Positions 18,499 to 27,426 of a stretch of 64,000 bases of DNA are shown here, piece after piece. The stretch comes from an uncultured Opitutales bacterium (GTDB lineage Bacteria; Verrucomicrobiota; Verrucomicrobiia; Opitutales; Intestinicryptomonadaceae). Within the stretch, counting starts at the first letter, position 1, and every line of letters begins with the position of its first letter. The stretch lies in assembly GCA_900547395.1 (NCBI GenBank), contig URGP01000009.1, positions 42,140 to 106,139 of the forward strand. The letters are read 5' to 3'. The notes under the pieces are model-generated. The model made no database searches and was not told the origin of the DNA. It saw only the letters and a program-made list of their open reading frames with translations. A program made the translations under genes and the position numbers.

Positions 18499-21400
18499 AT
18501 GAAACATGCAAAAAAAATCTTAACCTTAATTGCGGCAATGTCGCTCTTATGTGCAAGCGCATTCGGCGGAGTGAAATTCAACCATCCGTTCAATCCGCTC
18601 GCAAACAAAGTAAACGAACTCGAAAAGCCAGCAAGGGACGAAATATGCCTTAACGGCTCTTGGGATTTTATGCCCGTCTTCTCGAACAAGAAAGAGGATT
18701 TCAAAGTTCCCGAAGAATTTAAGGCGGATTCGGTAAAAATCAAAATACCGTCTCCGTGGAATGTAAACAGGTTTGCCTCCAACAACGTAAAAGGCGGCGA
18801 TTTCAACGCATTTCCAAGCTATCCCGAAAATTGGAAAAACGCGAAAATCGGCTGGCAGAAAAGGTCTTTTGAAATACCGCAAAGCTGGTCCGGAAAGCGC
18901 GTGATTTTGCGTTTTGACGGCGTAATGGGCAACTGCGAGGTCTATGTAAACGGAGCAAAAGCCGCGGAAAACTTCGACATGTTTATGCCCTTTGAAGCCG
19001 ACATCACCGACTTGGTAAAAATCGGCGGAAAAAATGAAATTTTAGTGGGAGTTGCAAAAGCCGAGCTTTACAACAAGCAGGGCAAATTCGGAAGAATTGA
19101 ATACATGGGCGGCTCTTTCTGGGGCGAACATGTGTCGGGCATTTGGCAGGACGTTTACCTGCTCGCAAAGCCCGAAGTTTACATAAGCGACGTATTTGTG
19201 CGCCCGAACGTGAAAAACTCAACGCTCGCCTTGGATATTGAAATTAAAAACACGACAAAAGCTCCCAAGAAAATTTCCGTAGGCGGCAATGTCAGAAAAT
19301 GGAAAAATTTGGCGGGGACAAGCGTTGAAGAAGCCCCCGTCGAAAAAGGAGCTTACGAAAAATCTCCCGCACTGCTCCTCGGCGCAACGCAGGTTGAAGT
19401 TCCCGCAAACTCTTCAAAAACCTTAACGATAGAAGTTAAAAACGTATCCCAGCTTGATTTTTGGACGCCCGAAACTCCAAACCTCTACGGGGCGGTCATA
19501 TCTGCGGGAAAAGATGTCAAAGTTCAGCGTTTCGGCTGGAGGCAGTTTACAATCGAAGGCAAGGAACTTTTCCTAAACGGCAAAAAGTATATGTTAAAAG
19601 GCGATTCATGGCACTTCATGGGAGTTCCCCAAATGACGCGCCGCTATGCGTGGTCGCTCTTTAAAATGATGAAGGACGCAAACATAAACGCCGTCAGATT
19701 TCACGCACAGCCTTATCCCGAATTTTATATGGACGTCGCAGACGAATTCGGCGTATGCGTGCTCGACGAATCCGCGATATGGGCAAGCGGGGGTGCTCCA
19801 AAATACGACAGCGACCTTTACATGCAAAGGGCAAAAGAACATGTCGAACGCTTTGTAAAGCGCGACCGCAACCATCCGTCGGTATTCGGATGGAGCGTAT
19901 GCAACGAAGTCTTGGCGGTTGCAATCCACGTATTTAAATCTCCGGAAGAATTGGTTGACAGGGTAATTGAGAACATGAACGGCTGGATAGACGTATGCCG
20001 CACTCTCGACCCCACCCGCGACTGGATTTCGGGCGATGGCGAAACAAACCGCCCGCAAAAAACCAAATTCCCGACTGCAATGGGGCACTATGCCAATATT
20101 GACCACATGTCAAAACAGCCTTTGCCTTGGGGCATCGGCGAACAGACCATGGCCTATTATGGAACTCCGCTTCAAGCGTCAAAATATAACGGCAACCGCG
20201 CATACGAATCAATGCTCGGCAGAATGGAAGCCATCGCAATCGAAACTTACCGCGATCTCACCGAACAGCGCAACAAGGGTGCGGCTTACGCCTGCGTGTT
20301 CAACATTGCATGGTACGGATTAAAGCCCCTGCCATTCGGTCTGAAAGACACATCGAAAGCTCCGACTTTGGAAGATGGCGTATTCTTCCCCGAATTTAAA
20401 GAAGGCGCATACGGCATGCAGCCTGAAAGGCTCGGGCCCTACACCTCTACCTTGAACCCCGCCTACGACAAGTCCATGCCCCTTTACGAGCCGTGGCCGA
20501 TGTTCTACGCGGCAAAAGCGGCAAACGCCGATCCGATAGAGCCGTTTGAAATCAAGTATCCCGAACCCGAAAAGGACGCAGAACCATTAAAACCCGCCGC
20601 GGCAGTGGAACTTATTGCAGATGAAAATTCTCCGCTTGCCATACAGCTTAGAGCGGCTGGCTTGGAAACCAAGAAAGCCAAAAACTACAAAAATTCGCTC
20701 ATAATCGTTGACGGCCTCAAAAAAATAGAAAACTTCGACGAAGTAAAAAAGGCGGCAAAGAACAATGCGCATATTGTGGTTTTGGGCATTTGTGAAGAGA
20801 GTGCCGAACAGCTCAATTCAATCCTCGGCAAGAACAAAATCGAGCTTGAAAAGCGCAAGGCAACCTCGTTTATAAAAAAGGCAAACTCGCCAATGCTTTC
20901 GGGCTTGAACCACAAAGACATATATTTCAGCGAGCTTGTAAATAACGACACATCTTTGATGGAATACGGCTTGGCGGGCGAATTTGCAAAGAACGCAGAA
21001 CTTATCGCCGAAGCCTGCAACACTGATTGGCAGCAGTGGAACAAGCGCGCCGAATATGCAAAAACGGGCGCGGTAATCCGCAGTGAGCGCGAAGCAAAAG
21101 GTTCGGGCAACGCCATTATGAGCCTGAAAAACAAAAAAGGAGCGGAAATCATAGTTTCCACCATCAACTTTGCACCGATTGCAAACGAAAGCTCAGCCCT
21201 CATTTCAAAGATGCTCTCAAACCTCGGCGCGACATTCTCGGAATCTAAGGCCGACGAAGTCAGGGCGTTGGGCGAAGACGGCTCTTTGAACAGGGTTGTG
21301 GCAAGCGAAGACGGCAAAGTAAAAACCGCCAAGAACGGCAAGATTGATCTGCCCTCTTCATGCAGGGAATTTTCGTTCTGGGTGTATTCTCCGCGCTCGC

Positions 21401-21663
21401 TCGTCGATTTGCTCGCAGAGCCGAACATGCCCGTTTTGGACATGGTTTCGCAAAACAAGGTTGAATTGAAGCTTAACGGCAAAGACATGGCGGAGCGTTC
21501 AAAAGACGGCAAGACATTCACGGTTTTGCCTCTCGACAAAGGCTGGAACAAATTTACGCTCAAAACCGACGGCGCAAGAAATGTAAAAATACATTTTGAA
21601 TGCAAAAACCAGCCAAAGTTTATGAAGGAACTTCTCTCGTCCATAGAAAACAGACGCAATTAA
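18499..21663 (+). CDS. Secreted glycoside hydrolase family 2 protein
   Basis: The 1054-residue protein begins with a signal peptide (cleavage probably near ASAFG), then a jelly-roll sugar-binding domain with the NGSWDF motif, an Ig-like linker domain, and a TIM barrel. The acid/base glutamate is in WSVCNEVL (E470), and a likely nucleophile glutamate is in GIGEQ (E548). After the barrel there are about 450 more residues, longer than a minimal GH2, including a segment like a class I glutamine amidotransferase/trimerisation-type fold and a last beta domain. Family members act as beta-galactosidase, beta-mannosidase or beta-glucuronidase; the substrate is unclear. The start is the ATG at 18499 with AGAGG upstream. 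The next gene follows after 14 bases. Confidence 0.88.
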   Translation: MKHAKKILTLIAAMSLLCASAFGGVKFNHPFNPLANKVNELEKPARDEICLNGSWDFMPVFSNKKEDFKVPEEFKADSVKIKIPSPWNVNRFASNNVKGGDFNAFPSYPENWKNAKIGWQKRSFEIPQSWSGKRVILRFDGVMGNCEVYVNGAKAAENFDMFMPFEADITDLVKIGGKNEILVGVAKAELYNKQGKFGRIEYMGGSFWGEHVSGIWQDVYLLAKPEVYISDVFVRPNVKNSTLALDIEIKNTTKAPKKISVGGNVRKWKNLAGTSVEEAPVEKGAYEKSPALLLGATQVEVPANSSKTLTIEVKNVSQLDFWTPETPNLYGAVISAGKDVKVQRFGWRQFTIEGKELFLNGKKYMLKGDSWHFMGVPQMTRRYAWSLFKMMKDANINAVRFHAQPYPEFYMDVADEFGVCVLDESAIWASGGAPKYDSDLYMQRAKEHVERFVKRDRNHPSVFGWSVCNEVLAVAIHVFKSPEELVDRVIENMNGWIDVCRTLDPTRDWISGDGETNRPQKTKFPTAMGHYANIDHMSKQPLPWGIGEQTMAYYGTPLQASKYNGNRAYESMLGRMEAIAIETYRDLTEQRNKGAAYACVFNIAWYGLKPLPFGLKDTSKAPTLEDGVFFPEFKEGAYGMQPERLGPYTSTLNPAYDKSMPLYEPWPMFYAAKAANADPIEPFEIKYPEPEKDAEPLKPAAAVELIADENSPLAIQLRAAGLETKKAKNYKNSLIIVDGLKKIENFDEVKKAAKNNAHIVVLGICEESAEQLNSILGKNKIELEKRKATSFIKKANSPMLSGLNHKDIYFSELVNNDTSLMEYGLAGEFAKNAELIAEACNTDWQQWNKRAEYAKTGAVIRSEREAKGSGNAIMSLKNKKGAEIIVSTINFAPIANESSALISKMLSNLGATFSESKADEVRALGEDGSLNRVVASEDGKVKTAKNGKIDLPSSCREFSFWVYSPRSLVDLLAEPNMPVLDMVSQNKVELKLNGKDMAERSKDGKTFTVLPLDKGWNKFTLKTDGARNVKIHFECKNQPKFMKELLSSIENRRN

Positions 21664-21677
21664 GAAAAGGTACGGCT

Positions 21678-22190
21678 TTGAAAAACGTAAAAATCACAAT
21701 TCTTAACTCTGTTCAAATAGACTCGCCGTTTTCCTCATTGGAAAGCGGCGCAAAAACGGAAATTGAAACGGGCGAAGGATTGTCCGCGCGCTTTTCAAAG
21801 CCGCTTGGCGTCAAGTTTATGGGTATGACCGTCGCAACCGTTTCAAGCATTGAAACGGACTTTTCGGGCGAAGTCAAAAGCATTGAGATGGAAGCCCCTT
21901 TCCTCGTTAAGACGCAGGTTGAAAACGAAATAAAAAAAGCCGCAAAAAACATTCCATTTTCATATGTGGAAGATTTTTTAGACGACATAAAAGCCTGCGA
22001 CAACGCCGAAATTAAGATAAATATTTGCGAAGACGGAAGTGTCAAGGTAAGCTCCAATTCCGATTTGAGCGTCGGCTCTCCCCGCAAGAATTTGAGAAAT
22101 TTCACCATATTAAAAAGCGGCGAAATCGAGGGCGGCATCGGCAGCTTAAATTCGGAAGCCTGGCAAAAATTCCAAAGTTTTCTGTCTTAA
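21678..22190 (+). CDS. Uncharacterised 170-residue protein
   Basis: I do not recognise this protein. I place the start at a TTG (21678) because AAAAGG lies seven bases upstream; an earlier in-frame ATG at 21600 falls inside the GH2 gene. The protein is soluble, acidic and Glu/Ser/Lys-rich with no signal peptide, membrane helix or cysteine pattern of note. Residues around 45-85 read VKFMGMTVATVSSIETD, possibly a small beta domain. It is wedged between the GH2 gene and a NeuD-like gene, whose ATG follows after two bases, so it is probably in the same operon. Confidence 0.7.
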   Translation: MKNVKITILNSVQIDSPFSSLESGAKTEIETGEGLSARFSKPLGVKFMGMTVATVSSIETDFSGEVKSIEMEAPFLVKTQVENEIKKAAKNIPFSYVEDFLDDIKACDNAEIKINICEDGSVKVSSNSDLSVGSPRKNLRNFTILKSGEIEGGIGSLNSEAWQKFQSFLS

Positions 22191-22192
22191 AA

Positions 22193-22813
22193 ATGAAAAA
22201 ATTCGTGATAGCGGGCGCGGGCGGATTCGGGCGTGAAGTTTATTCGTATATCCTAAACGCAAAATCGCCTGAAAGCATACGCGGTTTTCTTGACGACAAC
22301 CCAAACGCGCTTGAAGGATTTGGAATTTGCCACAAAATAATATCAGATTTTGCAAGCTACGAGCCTCTTGAAGGCGACACTGTCATATTTGCAGTGGCAA
22401 ATCCCAAAATCAAAAAAAACATTGCCGATATTTTGAAGTCGAAAGGCGCAAAATTCGGCACATTCATACATCAAAGCTCCGTTTTGGGCTTAAACGTGAA
22501 AATATCGGAAGGCGCGGTAATTGCGCCATTTTGCGTAATTGGCTCAAATGTTGAAATAGGAAGCTTTGCCTCGATAAATACGTCAGTTAAAATTTCAAGC
22601 GGAGCGAAAGCGGGAGATTTTTGCACAATATCCTCCCAATGCGTCGTCGGGGAAAATGCAACTCTGAAAGACGGGGTGTTCATGGCGTCTTCTTCCATAC
22701 TTGAAAGCGGCATGACTATGTTTGAAAACTCGACGCTCGGCATAAATTCGCATGCCGATAAAGATGTCGAAAAATCAAGATGCACTTTCGGCAACCCCGC
22801 CGAATATCTGTAA
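22193..22813 (+). CDS. NeuD/PglD-like sugar O-acyltransferase
   Basis: This 206-residue protein opens with a Rossmann-like motif FVIAGAGGFGREVYSYI, the hallmark of the NeuD/PglD N-terminal domain, and then carries hexapeptide repeats (for example VIAPFCVIGSNVEIGSFASI) that build a left-handed beta helix. Such proteins acetylate sialic acid or amino-sugar nucleotides with acetyl-CoA, usually in surface polysaccharide or glycoprotein glycan synthesis. The start at 22193 gives the family start; earlier in-frame codons lie inside the previous gene. It converges with a mannose-1-phosphate guanylyltransferase eleven bases away, which fits a surface-glycan context. Confidence 0.85.
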   Translation: MKKFVIAGAGGFGREVYSYILNAKSPESIRGFLDDNPNALEGFGICHKIISDFASYEPLEGDTVIFAVANPKIKKNIADILKSKGAKFGTFIHQSSVLGLNVKISEGAVIAPFCVIGSNVEIGSFASINTSVKISSGAKAGDFCTISSQCVVGENATLKDGVFMASSSILESGMTMFENSTLGINSHADKDVEKSRCTFGNPAEYL

Positions 22814-22824
22814 AAAAACTTAAA

Positions 22825-23886
22825 TCATTTGAGCTTCGGTGGCAGAATGCGCACAAGCTCCTTGACTTTCTCTGTGCAGTCTTTCCTGCAAATCAAAGTG
22901 GCGTCGTCAGAATGGATAACCACAATGTCTTTAAGACCTACAATGGCGGTAACCCTGTTTGCGGTGTCAAAAACCACGCAGTCGGAAGCGTCGCACGAAT
23001 AAAATTCGCCGTTTACGATGTTTCCTTTATCGTCGCGCTTCAAATGGCGTTCAACCGCAGCCCATGAACCTACATCGTCCCAATCGAATGCGGCGGGCAC
23101 AACCCAAATATTCTGCGATTTTTCCATTACGGAAAAATCTATGCTTATCTTCTCTATCTGCGGATAATATTCTGCAAGAATCTTGCCAAAATCTCCGCCG
23201 TTTTCAAGCCCGCGCCCGATTTTTTCAAATATGTCGAAAGTCTTTGGCGCGTTGTCCTTTAAAGCATTTGAAATGGAGGAAGTAAGCCATACGAAAATCC
23301 CCGAATTCCAATAAAAATCGCCGCTTTCAAGATAAGAAACCGCGCGCATTTCGTTGGGCTTTTCATAAAATCTTTCAACCTTATACGCGCCGTCCTCCTC
23401 GAACGAACGCTTGATGTAGCCGTAGCCCGTGGCGGGAAAAGTCGGCTTAATGCCGATAGTTACAAGCCTTTCGCCCTTCTCCGCGACTTCAAAGGCTTTC
23501 GCGATTGTTTCCGAAAACCCTTCGGCATCGTTTACGGCGCTGTCGGATGGAAATACCGCAAATGAAGATTCGTCGCCCTTTGCGCGCAAGCGGACAAGCA
23601 ACGCCGCAAGCCCGACAGCCGCAGTAGTATCCCTGCCGACAGGCTCCGATATTATGTTTTCCTGCGGTATTTCGGGGCAGTATTTTTTAATTCCCTTTAT
23701 CTGCGCGGGATTTGTTATTATCATTATGTTCGACTTCGGAATAAAGCGGGCAACTCTCGCAAATGTCAGCGAAAGCATGCAATCCCCGCCTGTGATGTTC
23801 CACAAGTGTTTGGGTCTTTCCGCCCTGCTCAAAGGCCAAAAGCGTTCGCCCATGCCTCCCGCCATAATGACAGCATATCTTTTCAT
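22825..23886 (-). CDS. Mannose-1-phosphate guanylyltransferase
   Basis: The 353-residue protein is a nucleotidyltransferase with the signature AGGMGERFWPLSRAERPKH near its N-terminus, followed by PVGRDTTAAVGLAA and the FYEKPN motif. It makes GDP-mannose from mannose-1-phosphate and GTP, feeding mannose, fucose and related sugars into surface glycans. The length fits the short bacterial form without the phosphomannose isomerase domain found in type II enzymes. It has its own strand between two plus-strand genes. Confidence 0.92.
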   Translation of the reverse strand: MKRYAVIMAGGMGERFWPLSRAERPKHLWNITGGDCMLSLTFARVARFIPKSNIMIITNPAQIKGIKKYCPEIPQENIISEPVGRDTTAAVGLAALLVRLRAKGDESSFAVFPSDSAVNDAEGFSETIAKAFEVAEKGERLVTIGIKPTFPATGYGYIKRSFEEDGAYKVERFYEKPNEMRAVSYLESGDFYWNSGIFVWLTSSISNALKDNAPKTFDIFEKIGRGLENGGDFGKILAEYYPQIEKISIDFSVMEKSQNIWVVPAAFDWDDVGSWAAVERHLKRDDKGNIVNGEFYSCDASDCVVFDTANRVTAIVGLKDIVVIHSDDATLICRKDCTEKVKELVRILPPKLK

Positions 23887-23985
23887 ATTTTTTTATTATC
23901 GAAAATCGGAATTCTTTGTCAAAGCAATTAAAGGGCGTTTTATAACGCTCTTGACAATGTTCTGCCACGCAAGCAAAATATTTTC

Positions 23986-24996
23986 ATGAAATTCGCATTT
24001 GCCACATTGTTTTTATCTGCTTTAAGCGTGTTTGCAGTCGATTCTCTTGTCGGAGAATACGCAGGCACAATCGAAAACTTCAAAATATATCCTTACGAAA
24101 ACAACAAGGAAATGGTCGCCCAAATTTCAAGGCATAAAGACGGCTACCGCCTAAAAATCATGCCGGAATTTGACAAGCGAAGCGACATTGAAGTCTTGGC
24201 AAAAGCTTTGAAGCCCGAAAACGGTGTGCTTAAAATCGAAAACGAAGGTCGATACAAATTCAGCGGTGAAATTGGCGAAAACGGCGGAGAATTCAAATGT
24301 TCAAGCGGCAATAAAAGCGGCGTCCTCAAATTAAAGAAAATTGAAAGAAAATCTCCCACGCTCGGAGAAAAGCCCCCGAAAGGCGCAATCGTGCTGTTTG
24401 ACGGCTCGGACACTGACGAATGGCAAAATGAGCGCGGCAAAAAATGCGTCTGGAAAATTTCAAACGACAACTCAATGACAGTGGCGCGCGCGCAAGACGG
24501 CGAAGAAAAAGGCAAAAACCAAACCATCGTTTCCAAGAGAAAATTCAAAGACTTCAAAATACATTTGGAATTTAAAATCCCCTATATGCCAAACCACGAC
24601 TCGCAGGCAAGGGGCAATTCGGGATTTTTTACGGGACCTTACGAAATCCAAATTCTCGACTCATTTGGAAATGACGGCGGCTGGAACGACTGCGGCGCGG
24701 CGTACAGAATAACGCCTCCGCAAGTAAACGCTTCGCTTCCGCCCGAATCGTGGCAAACTTACGACATTGAATTTACCGCTCCCAAATTTGAAAACGGAAA
24801 GATTATGGAATACGCCAAAGTTGACGTTTGGCATAACGGCGTAAAAATACATTCAAATACGGAATTTCCGCATGGAACAAGCTGCCCTCAGCCTCAGCGC
24901 AAAAACTTCCGCCATCCGATGCCGCCGTACAATTTAAAGCTTCAAGACCATAACGACAAGGTCAGCTTCCGCAATATATGGATTTTGGAGAAATAA
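23986..24996 (+). CDS. Secreted DUF1080 (3-keto-disaccharide hydrolase-like) protein
   Basis: This 336-residue protein has a short signal peptide (cleavage probably after LSVFA), an N-terminal domain of about 100 residues with a beta-rich GEYAGTIENF start, and a C-terminal DUF1080 domain beginning at KGAIVLFDGSDTDEW. Typical DUF1080 features include NSGFFTGPYEIQILDSFG, the YRITPP motif and the final HDNKVSFRNIWI-like strand (seen as NDKVSFRNIWIL). Relatives are lectin-like folds, some of which cleave 3-keto-glycosides, and the family is greatly expanded in Verrucomicrobiota and Planctomycetota. The specific substrate is unknown. Confidence 0.88.
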   Translation: MKFAFATLFLSALSVFAVDSLVGEYAGTIENFKIYPYENNKEMVAQISRHKDGYRLKIMPEFDKRSDIEVLAKALKPENGVLKIENEGRYKFSGEIGENGGEFKCSSGNKSGVLKLKKIERKSPTLGEKPPKGAIVLFDGSDTDEWQNERGKKCVWKISNDNSMTVARAQDGEEKGKNQTIVSKRKFKDFKIHLEFKIPYMPNHDSQARGNSGFFTGPYEIQILDSFGNDGGWNDCGAAYRITPPQVNASLPPESWQTYDIEFTAPKFENGKIMEYAKVDVWHNGVKIHSNTEFPHGTSCPQPQRKNFRHPMPPYNLKLQDHNDKVSFRNIWILEK

Positions 24997-25058
24997 TGCT
25001 TGCAAAACTTGCGTATTTTTAAAGATTTTTAACCTTTAACCAAAAAAACATACAGAAA

Positions 25059-25871
25059 ATGAAAAAAATCGCATCAATCCTGAGCATATTTGCCATCTCC
25101 GCGGCGTCTTACGCCCATGACGGAAGCTTTCCGACCGACTCGATAACAAACCCCTCGCTTTCAAACCTGAGTGTCTCGGCATCAGTTGAATATACTACCG
25201 CATACATGTTCAGGGGCGACAAGCTCGCAGGGCATTCCATACAGCCGAACATCGAACTTTCCTATGAAATTCTCGGATTTGACGCGTACGCAGGCGCATG
25301 GATGAACGAGCCTTTGAAGGACAAGAAAAACAAATCGACGGGTGAGCTGGAAAACCTCGAAGAAGTTGATTTTTACGCTGGTCTTAATTATTCGCTAAGC
25401 ATTTTTGTTTTCGATGTCGGCTACCAATATTACTGGTACCCATCAGACCACGACGGCAAATGCTACGATTCCGAAATTTACGCAGGAATTACAATAGACA
25501 CAACCGATCTTCTCTTCGGCTTTAACATCAGCCCTTCCGTGTATTACTACTACAATTTCCAGCTTGAAACGCACAATATCGAAGCATCGATTTCATACGA
25601 ATTTCCGATAGGAGCTTACATCGGCTTAAACAACCTGACCCTTCCCCTCAGCGCAAATTGCGCCTACATAAAATCCGAAACTTCGGACTTCGGGCACTAC
25701 ATGTACTGGGGCGCAACCGCAGACTTGGCGTACGCCATCACCCCCAACATTTCGATAAGCGGCGGCATACGTTATTGCGACAGGTTTGAAGAAAAAGACT
25801 GCGCGGACTATTTCTACCGCGAAAAGAGCGACCATGTTTGGTACGGGGCAAAACTCAGCATCGAATTTTAA
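25059..25871 (+). CDS. Porin-like outer-membrane beta-barrel protein
   Basis: This 270-residue protein has a signal peptide ending near SYAH and then repeated amphipathic, aromatic-rich strands, starting with SASVEYTTAYMFRG, which resembles the opening strand of TorF/Gcw-chp putative porins. It ends with a strand finishing in an aromatic residue (IEF), as expected for BAM-dependent insertion. It likely forms a small barrel in the outer membrane; cargo is unknown. A strong terminator lies about 20 bases after the stop, so it is the end of its transcript. Confidence 0.72.
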   Translation: MKKIASILSIFAISAASYAHDGSFPTDSITNPSLSNLSVSASVEYTTAYMFRGDKLAGHSIQPNIELSYEILGFDAYAGAWMNEPLKDKKNKSTGELENLEEVDFYAGLNYSLSIFVFDVGYQYYWYPSDHDGKCYDSEIYAGITIDTTDLLFGFNISPSVYYYYNFQLETHNIEASISYEFPIGAYIGLNNLTLPLSANCAYIKSETSDFGHYMYWGATADLAYAITPNISISGGIRYCDRFEEKDCADYFYREKSDHVWYGAKLSIEF

Positions 25872-25889
25872 AATTTCCACAGAATATCA

Positions 25890-25917
25890 AGACCCGAACG
25901 TTTCGGGTCTTTTTTTT
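25890..25917 (+). terminator. Intrinsic terminator after the porin-like gene
   Basis: A nine-base-pair stem (AGACCCGAA with TTCGGGTCT) and three-base loop is followed by a run of eight T, 18 bases downstream of the stop codon. Confidence 0.9.
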
Positions 25918-25933
25918 GCGCGCCTCTTTTGGC

Positions 25934-25962
25934 TTGATAAAAAAATAATTTCAGCTTAGCAT
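25934..25962 (+). promoter_or_regulatory. Candidate sigma-70 promoter of the NCS1 permease gene
   Basis: TTGATA (25934-25939) is separated by 17 bases from TAGCAT (25957-25962), directly after the previous terminator and 30 bases before the permease ATG. Spacing is ideal; the -10 match is moderate. Confidence 0.5.
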
Positions 25963-25992
25963 TTTATGTAATTCATTTAACACATAAATTGT

Positions 25993-27366
25993 ATGAAAGA
26001 AAATCTACCATCATATTTGGCGGAGGCTAAGCCGAACTCCGCGGAAAACAGAACGGCTTGGTTTAAAAATATCGCTCCGTCTTATGCGGGGATAATTTTA
26101 TGGTTCGTGTTCTGGCAAAACACGGTAAACATCGGCGCGGGAGCAGGCGGTCTCGCGCAGGGCGTTTTAACTCCGGTTATCGGCGTGGTGATAGGCGCGA
26201 TTTTATGCTATTTGCTCTACTACAAAGTTCCCGCACTTATGGGAATGAAAAGCGGAATGCCTCTTTATGTAATAGGCTCTTCGGTATTCGGCGCAAAAGG
26301 CGGCATTGTAATGCCAGGGCTTTTGATGGGGCTTTTGCAGTTCGGCTGGGTAGGCGTAAACATTGCGGGCTCTTCCGCGCTTCTTTACATGTGCCTGCCG
26401 GAATCAATGCAAACAACCGCCGCGCTCTACGGTATAATGATAGCCTGGGGTGCGCTTGCAACTTTCATGGGGCTTGTAGGCATTAAGTATGTCGCAAAAA
26501 TTTCCACTTATCTGCCGCTCATTCCCCTTGTGATTTTAATCATTCTCGTTGCAAAAACCGCTTGCACGGTTTCAAACTTTGACCCTGCGGTATTTACACC
26601 TGCAACAGATTTAGCCAATGCGGCTCCCCTTTCAAAACTTGCAATCATATCCCTTATAACAACCGCAATGATTGGCTTCTTTGCAACTGCGGGCGCGGCA
26701 GGCGCGGACTTCGCAACGGGAGCAAGAAACAAAAGCGACGTCCGCTGGGGCGGCTTGGTCGGCATCACTTTCTTTATGATTTTCACGGCGGTTGCCGCAA
26801 TCGTAATCGTAGCAGGCGCGTACGGCAACAAAGATATGCTGCCGGCATTGATTCAGGCGAAAATGCCCCTTGACGCGACAGTCGTAATGAACGCGGTATT
26901 GGGTTCTTCCATAGGAAAGATTTGCATGTTCCTCTTGGCGATTTCCGCTTTCCCCGCAGCATGCTTCTCGGCAATGATTGCGGCAAATTCGTTTAAGACG
27001 ATGCTTCCGAAAATCAACGCAAACCTCTCCGTTGCGATTGGCGGAGCGGCGGCAATCGCGCTTGCATTAACGGGCGTTGCGGGAAAAGCCGTTACGATTT
27101 TCGTGTTCTTCGGAGCAAGCTTCGCGCCCATTTGCGGGGCATTGGCGGCAGACTATGTATTGGCAGGCTTCAAATGGTCGGGCGCAAGAACGGGTCTTAA
27201 CCCCGCAGGCTGGATAGCATGGGCGGCAGGTTTTATCATCGGCGTTTTGCCGATGTTCGGATATCTTAAAGACTTGCCGTTTAATCCCGTTATTTCCTTC
27301 TTTGTGGGCGCGGGTTTATACGCGATTTGCATGAAGGCGGGGCTTAAAACAAAACTTGTAAAGTAG
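25993..27366 (+). CDS. NCS1-family cytosine/purine permease (CodB-like)
   Basis: The 457-residue protein has about twelve hydrophobic helices. The stretches WFVFWQNTVNIGAGAGGLAQG, GMKSGMPLYVIGSSVFG and FGWVGVNIAG correspond to the first helices of NCS1 carriers of the CodB type. They import nucleobases such as cytosine, or related compounds, with a cation. No cytosine deaminase is next to it, so the substrate is uncertain. The gene is monocistronic: it has its own promoter candidate upstream and a hairpin terminator shared with the convergent ligA gene downstream. Confidence 0.82.
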   Translation: MKENLPSYLAEAKPNSAENRTAWFKNIAPSYAGIILWFVFWQNTVNIGAGAGGLAQGVLTPVIGVVIGAILCYLLYYKVPALMGMKSGMPLYVIGSSVFGAKGGIVMPGLLMGLLQFGWVGVNIAGSSALLYMCLPESMQTTAALYGIMIAWGALATFMGLVGIKYVAKISTYLPLIPLVILIILVAKTACTVSNFDPAVFTPATDLANAAPLSKLAIISLITTAMIGFFATAGAAGADFATGARNKSDVRWGGLVGITFFMIFTAVAAIVIVAGAYGNKDMLPALIQAKMPLDATVVMNAVLGSSIGKICMFLLAISAFPAACFSAMIAANSFKTMLPKINANLSVAIGGAAAIALALTGVAGKAVTIFVFFGASFAPICGALAADYVLAGFKWSGARTGLNPAGWIAWAAGFIIGVLPMFGYLKDLPFNPVISFFVGAGLYAICMKAGLKTKLVK

Positions 27367-27383
27367 GCTTTCAAAAATAAAAT

Positions 27384-27420
27384 ATCGGCGGGCTCAATGA
27401 GAGTTCGCCGATTTTTTTTT
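27384..27420. terminator. Bidirectional terminator between permease and ligA
   Basis: A twelve-position stem (27384-27395 with 27401-27412, two G-U pairs) has a five-base loop and ten T on the plus side. On the minus strand the A-rich flank upstream of the stem gives a U-rich tail, so it can serve the convergent ligA gene as well. Confidence 0.85.
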
Positions 27421-27426
27421 GCGCTT

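Noticed and set aside
20685..21659. A 324-codon minus-strand frame across the end of the GH2 gene
   Set aside because: It is the antisense shadow of a coding region with strong codon bias, and no ribosome site or family motif is seen.
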